Below are positions 58,029 to 64,000 of a stretch of DNA of 64,000 bases, piece by piece (position 1 is the first letter of the stretch; the number at the start of each line of letters is the position of its first letter). The notes beneath the pieces are model-generated. The model did no database searches, was not told the origin of the DNA, and saw only the letters and a program-made list of their open reading frames with translations. The translations under genes were made by a program, and so were the position numbers. The stretch is from NCBI RefSeq assembly GCF_014652475.1, contig NZ_BMYW01000007.1, forward strand, positions 91,601 through 155,600. The letters are read 5' to 3'. The stretch is from Vogesella alkaliphila (lineage in GTDB: Bacteria > Pseudomonadota > Gammaproteobacteria > Burkholderiales > Chromobacteriaceae).

Positions 58029-59180
58029 ATGCGTAATTGGCTGTTACCCGAATATGTTGCGGACATCCTGCCGGCCACCGCCCGTCAGGTTGAGTCTGCC
58101 AAGGCATCGATGCTTGAGCTGTTTCGTACCTCCGGCTACGAACTGGTCCTGCCGCCGCTGATTGAATACTACGACGCACTGGTGACGCCGGAAGACGGCG
58201 CGCTGGCGATCAAGACCTTCAAGCTGGATGACCATTTTTCCGGTCGTCAGCTGGGGCTGCGTGCCGACATCACGCCGCAGGTGGCGCGTATCGATGCCCA
58301 CCTGCTGTCACAGCGCACCGGTGTGACCCGTCTGTGCTACGCCGGCAGCGTGGTGCACTCGCGTCCGGACGGCCTGATGAGCTCGCGCGAGCCGCTGCAG
58401 GTCGGGGCCGAACTGTACGGTTACGCCGGCATCGAGGCCGACCTGGAAATCATCCGCCTGATGCTGACCTCGCTGCGCCAGATCGGCGTTGACGGTCTGC
58501 GTCTGGATGTCGGTCATATGGGGCTGTTCCGCGGTCTGGTGCAGGCTGCGGGCCTTGGCGCCGAGCTGTCGGCCGAGGTGTTCTCGGTCCTGCAGGCCAA
58601 GGATCAATCGACGCTGCGCGAGTTGCTGGTCGATGTTGCCGAGCCGTATCGCAGCGCCTTCCTCGCGCTGCCGGAGCTGTACGGTTCGCGCGCGGTGCTG
58701 GACAAGGCGCGTACCCGCTTACCGTCGCTGCCGGAAGTCGAACTCGGCCTGATGCAGCTGGCCGCGGTGGCCAGCTCGCTGGAAGGCGAGGTCGAGCTCA
58801 ACTTTGACCTCACCGAATTGCGTGGCACCCACTACCACAACGGCCTGATGTTTGCCGCCTACGCCCCAGGCTGGGCGGAAGAGCTGGCCCGTGGCGGTCG
58901 TTACGACAACGTTGGCCGCCGCTTCGGTCGCGCCCGGCCGGCGACCGGTTTCAGTCTCGATCTGCGCGACCTGATCCGTATCCTGCCGCAGAACGAAAGT
59001 GCCAAGGGAATCAAGCTTGCGGCCAACCTGTTGCCGCAAGCGACAATAAAAGTGGCCGAACTGCGTGCGCGCGGCGAGAAGGTCATTGTGGATTATCTGG
59101 GCGAGTCTGCTGCCGCCCTGAATTGTGATCGTGAACTGGTCAAGGCTGGCGAAAACTGGCAGCTTGTACCGTTTAAGTAA
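58029..59180 (+). CDS. hisZ: ATP phosphoribosyltransferase regulatory subunit
   Basis: 383 residues. It resembles class II histidyl-tRNA synthetase without the anticodon domain: WLLPEYVADILPATARQVE, FKLDDHFSGRQLGLRADITPQVARID, RLCYAGSV and GGRYDNVGRRFGRARPATGFS. It activates the short form of HisG, which has no gene in this window. The position between hflC and purA is conserved in related bacteria. It contains one core copy (59019-59028) and one variant copy (58911-58919) of the interspersed word. Confidence 0.94.
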   Translation: MRNWLLPEYVADILPATARQVESAKASMLELFRTSGYELVLPPLIEYYDALVTPEDGALAIKTFKLDDHFSGRQLGLRADITPQVARIDAHLLSQRTGVTRLCYAGSVVHSRPDGLMSSREPLQVGAELYGYAGIEADLEIIRLMLTSLRQIGVDGLRLDVGHMGLFRGLVQAAGLGAELSAEVFSVLQAKDQSTLRELLVDVAEPYRSAFLALPELYGSRAVLDKARTRLPSLPEVELGLMQLAAVASSLEGEVELNFDLTELRGTHYHNGLMFAAYAPGWAEELARGGRYDNVGRRFGRARPATGFSLDLRDLIRILPQNESAKGIKLAANLLPQATIKVAELRARGEKVIVDYLGESAAALNCDRELVKAGENWQLVPFK

Positions 59181-59185
59181 TTTGA

Positions 59186-60505
<1,320 letters not shown>

Positions 60506-60522
60506 GGTTGTCTGCTTCAAGC

Positions 60523-60548
60523 AAAAGCCCGCTTTGGCGGGCTTTTTT
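60523..60548 (+). terminator. Intrinsic terminator of purA
   Basis: AAAAGCCCGC and GCGGGCTTTT form a 10-bp stem with loop TTTG, ending in six T residues. Confidence 0.92.
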
Positions 60549-60780
60549 GCGTCTGCAGCTATGGATGGCGACTGACAAAGGTTGGCCGCAGCACTGCCAC
60601 TGCTGTGCCGCTATGTCGCAGAGCGGCGTGATGGCCGATATCCACGTGATGGTCGGGGTGAGGCAGGCTTGTGTTGCAGGCTGGTGGTATGACGCCGGTG
60701 CAGTTAAGGGGCGTGGCAAGCTGGCCGGTGCAGGCGGAAGAGGGAGGTACGAATTGCGGCAGTTTTTGCCGAGTAGACGC
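60549..60780. other. Non-coding gap between purA and the tRNA array
   Basis: I see no supported gene in these 232 bases. They hold one exact copy of the interspersed 13-mer (AAGGTTGGCCGCA at 60578-60590), standing alone. Confidence 0.6.
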
Positions 60781-60814
60781 AAAAACACCGTTGAGATGTC
60801 TCAACGGTGTTTTT
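60781..60814 (-). terminator. Terminator of the tRNA-Leu array
   Basis: AAAAACACCGTTGAGA (60781-60796) and TCTCAACGGTGTTTTT (60799-60814) form a 16-bp perfect stem. On the minus strand it follows the last tRNA and ends in TTTTT. The T-rich tail on the other strand makes it potentially bidirectional. Confidence 0.9.
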
Positions 60815-60818
60815 GTTT

Positions 60819-60905
60819 TGGTGCCCAAGAGAAGACTCGAACTTCCACACCCTTGCGGGCGCTAGGACCTGAACCTAGTGCGTCTACCAATTCCGCCACC
60901 TGGGC
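60819..60905 (-). tRNA. tRNA-Leu (CAG), copy at the promoter-distal end
   Basis: 87 bases including an encoded CCA. On the minus strand it starts GCCCAGGTGGCGGAATTGGT. The anticodon stem-loop is CTAGG-TTCAGGT-CCTAG, giving anticodon CAG. The long variable arm GCGCCCGCAAGGGTGT marks a class II tRNA, and GTTCGAGTC is the T loop. It reads CUG, which is very common in the genes of this window. Confidence 0.95.
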
Positions 60906-60961
60906 TAAAACTTTTACTGCTTCAAGCAACAGCCCGTTTACACGTGCTGTATCAATTCTGT

Positions 60962-61048
60962 TGGTGCCCAAGAGAAGACTCGAACTTCCACACCCTTGCG
61001 GGCGCTAGGACCTGAACCTAGTGCGTCTACCAATTCCGCCACCTGGGC
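60962..61048 (-). tRNA. tRNA-Leu (CAG)
   Basis: 87 bases, apparently identical in sequence to the other three copies, with encoded CCA. It is 143 bases from the copy on its left. The spacer to the next copy resembles the preceding spacer. Confidence 0.95.
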
Positions 61049-61104
61049 AAACCTTTTACTGCTTCAAACAATAGCGCCGTTTACAGGCGCTACATAAATC
61101 GTGT

Positions 61105-61191
61105 TGGTGCCCAAGAGAAGACTCGAACTTCCACACCCTTGCGGGCGCTAGGACCTGAACCTAGTGCGTCTACCAATTCCGCCACCTGGGC
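61105..61191 (-). tRNA. tRNA-Leu (CAG)
   Basis: 87 bases with the same sequence and anticodon CAG, and encoded CCA. It lies 143 bases from the neighbour on the left and 135 bases from the next on the right. Confidence 0.95.
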
Positions 61192-61239
61192 CAACCAGAT
61201 TTTCAGCTATACATATTGCATCAATCAACTACAGTTGAA

Positions 61240-61326
61240 TGGTGCCCAAGAGAAGACTCGAACTTCCACACCCTTGCGGGCGCTAGGACCTGAACCTAGT
61301 GCGTCTACCAATTCCGCCACCTGGGC
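61240..61326 (-). tRNA. tRNA-Leu (CAG), promoter-proximal copy
   Basis: 87 bases with the same sequence and encoded CCA. It is the first copy to be transcribed. Its promoter must lie in 61327-61411, shared back to back with rnr. Confidence 0.95.
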
Positions 61327-61411
61327 TATGCATTTGCTGTATCATCGTTTCCACTGTGTTGCAGTGATTGCGACGAAGCCCTGCATTATAAGGAAGTTTC
61401 TGGACGTGTCA

Positions 61412-63895
61412 ATGGTCGCTACTAAAAAATCTTCATCTGAATCGGCAATTCGCCTCTCCGATCCGTTCCTGGAGCGGGAAAAGAGCCAATATAACAATCC
61501 CTTGCCTAGTCGGGAGTTTGTTCTGCAAATTCTTGCGCAGCAGGGGGTGCCAATGCAATTCGGCGAGCTTGCCGCCGTGCTGGAGATTACCGCAGAAGAG
61601 CAGCCCTTATTCGAGCGCCGCTTGCGCGCGATGGAGCGGGCCGGGCAAGTGCTGATCAATCGCAAGGGCGAGGTCTGTGTTGCCGACAAGCTGGATCTGC
61701 TGCCGTGCCGCGTCAGCGGTCACAAGGACGGCTTTGGCTTCGCGGTGCCGGACGGCGTTACCGGTGAGGATATCTATCTGCCCGAGCGCGAGATGCGCAA
61801 GGCGATGCATGGCGATCACGTCATGGTGCGGCTGGCCGGCACCGATCGACGTGGTCGTCGCGAAGGGCGCATTGTCGAGGTGCTGGAGCGGGCGCAGACG
61901 ACGCTGGTCGCTCGCGTCTACTTCGAGCACGGTGTTGGCGTGGCCAAGGCCGAGGATCGTCGCATCGGTCAGGAGTTGCTGCTGGAGCCGGAGGGGCACG
62001 GTGGTGCCGGGCATGGCCAGGTCGTGATGCTGGAAATCGTTTCCTATCCCGACGAACACCGCCCGGCAATCGCCAAGGTTATCGAGGTGCTGGGCAACTA
62101 CGCCGACCCTGGCATGGAGATCGAGGTGGCGCTGCGCAAGCATGACCTACCGCATGTGTTCTCCGATGTCGCGCTGGCGCAAGCGGCGGCAACGCCGACC
62201 AAGGTGCGCAAAAAGGACCTGGACAAATCACGGGTCGACCTGCGCTCCTTGCCGCTGGTAACCATCGACGGCGAAACGGCGCGCGACTTCGATGATGCCG
62301 TTTTTGCCGAACGTCAGGGTAAGGGCTTCCGCTTGGTGGTGGCCATTGCCGATGTCAGTCACTACGTGAGGCCGGGCGATGCGCTGGATGGCGATGCCGT
62401 GGTACGTGGTACCTCGGTGTATTTCCCGCGGCGGGTGATCCCGATGCTGCCGGAGGCGCTGTCGAACGGCATTTGCTCGCTGAACGCCAATGTCGATCGT
62501 CTGTGCATGGTGGCCGATATGCAGATTTCGGCGAAAGGCAAGATCAAGGCTTACCGCTTCTATCCTGCGGTGATGAACTCCAAGGCGCGACTAACCTACA
62601 ACCAGGTGTGGGATTGGTTGCAGCAGGGGAGTGACAGCCCATTGCTGCCGCAATTGCAGACCCTGCACCAGCTGTTCCAGGTGTTGTTGGGGGCGCGTAC
62701 TCGGCGCGGTGCCATCGAGTTTGAGAGTGTCGAGACGGAGATGGTGTTCAATGAGCACGGCAAGATCGACAAGATTGTGCCGGTATCCCGTAATGAGGCC
62801 CACCGTCTGATCGAGGAGTGCATGCTTGCGGCCAACGTTTGTGCGGCCGACATCCTGCTCAAGAACCGGCACAAATGCCTGTTCCGCATTCACGAGGGGC
62901 CGACGCCGGAAAAACTGCTCAACCTGCGCAATTACCTGCGCCTGTTGGGGCTCACGCTGGGGGGCGAAGACAAGCCGACGCCCAAGGACTATGCCGAGCT
63001 GGCAGAGAAGGTTGCCTTGCGCCCGGATGCACCGGTAGTGCAGACCATGATGCTGCGTTCGATGCAGCAGGCGGTATATGCGCCGGACAATATCGGTCAC
63101 TTCGGTCTGGCGTACGACGCCTATACCCACTTTACCTCTCCGATTCGCCGCTATCCTGACTTGCTGGTGCATCGTGCCATCAAGGCAGTGCTGGCCGGTG
63201 AGAAGTACAAGCCGGGCAAGTGGCAGGCGTTGGGCGAGCATTGTTCGATGACGGAGCGCCGCGCCGATGACGCCAGTCGCGAAGTGCAGGCCTGGCTGAA
63301 AACCTACTATATGCAGGACAAGGTAGGAGAGGTGTTCAGCGGCAAGATCAGTGCCGTAACCGGTTTTGGTGTGTTCGTATTGCTGGACGATCTTTATGTG
63401 GAAGGTCTGTTGCACATTTCCGAGTTGGGCAAGGACTACTTCCACTTCAAGAAAGAGCAGCAAGCCATCGTCGGCGAGAAGAGCGGCTTGCACTACCGGC
63501 TGGGGGATGCGGTACAGGTGCGGGTGGTGCGGGCGAACCTGGAAACGGTGCAGGTCGAGTTTGCGCTGGCAACTCGTGGTGAGCTGGCTGGTGGCGAGGA
63601 GAAAACGCCGCCCAAGCGTAAGCCGTCTCGCCGCCGCTCAAAGGCAAAGCCGCTGGCAGTGACGGCCACGGCGGTAGAGGAAGTGTCTCCTCTTGCGGAA
63701 GAAGTGGCGCCGATCGAGGTGCCACCATCGGTGCCAGCTCGCCGGCGCAGGGCAACACCCGTCATTGCACCGGAGCTTGTGGTGCCGCCAGCTGAAATTC
63801 CGGAGTCGATTCCAGTGCCCGCGACAGTGCCGAATCAGGATGTGGTTGCCGAGGAGTGGGTAAAGCGTCCTCCTCGCCGCCGCCGTACTTCGTAA
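61412..63895 (+). CDS. rnr: Ribonuclease R
   Basis: 827 residues from ATG 61412 (MVATKKSSSESAIRLSDPF); GTG 61406 is possible. Upstream in-frame sequence is antisense tRNA and is not coding. A winged-helix start is followed by cold-shock domains (CRVSGHKDGFGFAVPDG). The RNB catalytic domain has DFDDAVFAE and DVSHYVRPGDALD. HFGLAYDAYTHFTSPIRRYPDLLVHRAI and a C-terminal S1 domain (GKISAVTGFGVFVLLDDLYVEGLLHISEL) complete the enzyme. After about residue 725 comes a basic, Pro/Val-rich tail of about 100 residues ending RRRRTS. It degrades structured RNA 3' to 5'. Confidence 0.95.
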   Translation: MVATKKSSSESAIRLSDPFLEREKSQYNNPLPSREFVLQILAQQGVPMQFGELAAVLEITAEEQPLFERRLRAMERAGQVLINRKGEVCVADKLDLLPCRVSGHKDGFGFAVPDGVTGEDIYLPEREMRKAMHGDHVMVRLAGTDRRGRREGRIVEVLERAQTTLVARVYFEHGVGVAKAEDRRIGQELLLEPEGHGGAGHGQVVMLEIVSYPDEHRPAIAKVIEVLGNYADPGMEIEVALRKHDLPHVFSDVALAQAAATPTKVRKKDLDKSRVDLRSLPLVTIDGETARDFDDAVFAERQGKGFRLVVAIADVSHYVRPGDALDGDAVVRGTSVYFPRRVIPMLPEALSNGICSLNANVDRLCMVADMQISAKGKIKAYRFYPAVMNSKARLTYNQVWDWLQQGSDSPLLPQLQTLHQLFQVLLGARTRRGAIEFESVETEMVFNEHGKIDKIVPVSRNEAHRLIEECMLAANVCAADILLKNRHKCLFRIHEGPTPEKLLNLRNYLRLLGLTLGGEDKPTPKDYAELAEKVALRPDAPVVQTMMLRSMQQAVYAPDNIGHFGLAYDAYTHFTSPIRRYPDLLVHRAIKAVLAGEKYKPGKWQALGEHCSMTERRADDASREVQAWLKTYYMQDKVGEVFSGKISAVTGFGVFVLLDDLYVEGLLHISELGKDYFHFKKEQQAIVGEKSGLHYRLGDAVQVRVVRANLETVQVEFALATRGELAGGEEKTPPKRKPSRRRSKAKPLAVTATAVEEVSPLAEEVAPIEVPPSVPARRRRATPVIAPELVVPPAEIPESIPVPATVPNQDVVAEEWVKRPPRRRRTS

Positions 63896-63917
63896 TCCAC
63901 TGTGTTTTGACTCGCCC

Positions 63918-63951
63918 AAGGTTGGCCGCAAGCATTGCGGCCAACCTTTTT
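63918..63951. terminator. Terminator of rnr made of an inverted pair of the interspersed word
   Basis: AAGGTTGGCCGCAA (63918-63931) and TTGCGGCCAACCTT (63935-63948) form a 14-bp perfect stem with loop GCA, ending in TTTTT. Both arms contain the exact 13-mer. It matches the design of 44381-44414. Confidence 0.93.
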
Positions 63952-64000
63952 CATTTTTGTTGCTGGCGGGATGCTTGTGAAATCAACGACTTGTAGATTC

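Larger units (their letters stand above)
60819..61326 (-). repeat. Tandem array of four tRNA-Leu cassettes
   Basis: The units repeat every 143, 143 and 135 bases. The first two spacers (60906-60961 and 61049-61104) are related: both read CTTTTACTGCTTCAA, then AGC...CGTTTACA. The third spacer is different. The array probably arose by unequal recombination of one cassette. Confidence 0.85.

Noticed and set aside
60850..61411. Peptides read through the tRNA array, including an extension of rnr
   Set aside because: Repeated EKTRTSTPLRALGPEPSAST-type peptides are antisense translation of tRNA-Leu and not proteins. rnr starts at 61412.

Overview
The window is high-GC (roughly two thirds G+C by eye) chromosomal DNA of a Gram-negative betaproteobacterium. 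The gene content points to Neisseriales, most likely Chromobacteriaceae (Chromobacterium/Vogesella-like). The evidence is the ndk-rlmN-pilW-rodZ-ispG-hisS-yfgM-bamB-der-hfq-hflX-hflK-hflC-hisZ-purA run, the ihfB-lapA-lapB-pyrF run, heptose/LPS genes, a 1600-residue NAD-glutamate dehydrogenase and outer-membrane porins. The genus assignment is inference. I see no prophage, plasmid gene, CRISPR array or rRNA operon.

Layout. 1-1815 (minus): a cationic/polar amino-acid ABC operon with two paralogous binding proteins and the start of a permease. 2349-7151: gdhB. 7565-12008: a polyamine/opine-type ABC transporter (ATPase, binding protein, two permeases). 12144-15489: an OmpR-type response regulator and a hybrid histidine kinase. 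15644-23975: an alpha-glucoside utilisation cluster in the order binding protein, permease, permease, GH13 alpha-glucosidase, ATPase, followed by a porin and a PfkB sugar kinase. The order matches rhizobial aglEFGAK, and the kinase suggests sucrose-like substrates. 24149-26483: a periplasmic sugar-binding-like protein paired with a membrane diguanylate cyclase. 26623-28977: copA behind a CsoR-like operator. 29022-33555: DUF4936, tyrA, YaiI, a MazG-like protein, aroA (inverted) and cmk. 33663-38069: rpsA, ihfB, lapA, lapB, pyrF. 38066-42011: ugd, hldE1, a DUF924 gene and hldD (nucleotide sugars and LPS heptose). 42256-45238: cysM, zapE and a SPOR-domain gene. 45374-60505: the long housekeeping run listed above. 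60819-61326: four tandem tRNA-Leu(CAG) genes. 61412-63895: rnr.

The most striking signal is a short interspersed DNA word, AAGGTTGGCCGCA (core GGTTGGCCGC). I located 30 exact copies of the 10-base core, 15 per strand, and 15 further CGTTGGCCGC variants. Thirteen of the 30 lie between genes. Copies inside genes are read in all three frames, so selection appears to act on the DNA and not on the proteins. Inverted pairs form terminators at 44381-44414 and 63918-63951. Inverted pairs also form hairpins between the binding-protein gene and the first following permease gene in all three ABC operons that have that junction. This combines features of neisserial DNA uptake sequences and enterobacterial REP elements, but the word differs from the Neisseria uptake sequence. 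I consider it the best candidate here for an undescribed genome-wide element.

A second repeat, an approximately 180-base element with terminal inverted repeats, lies directly before the alpha-glucosidase gene and brings its ribosome-binding site to the element's edge.
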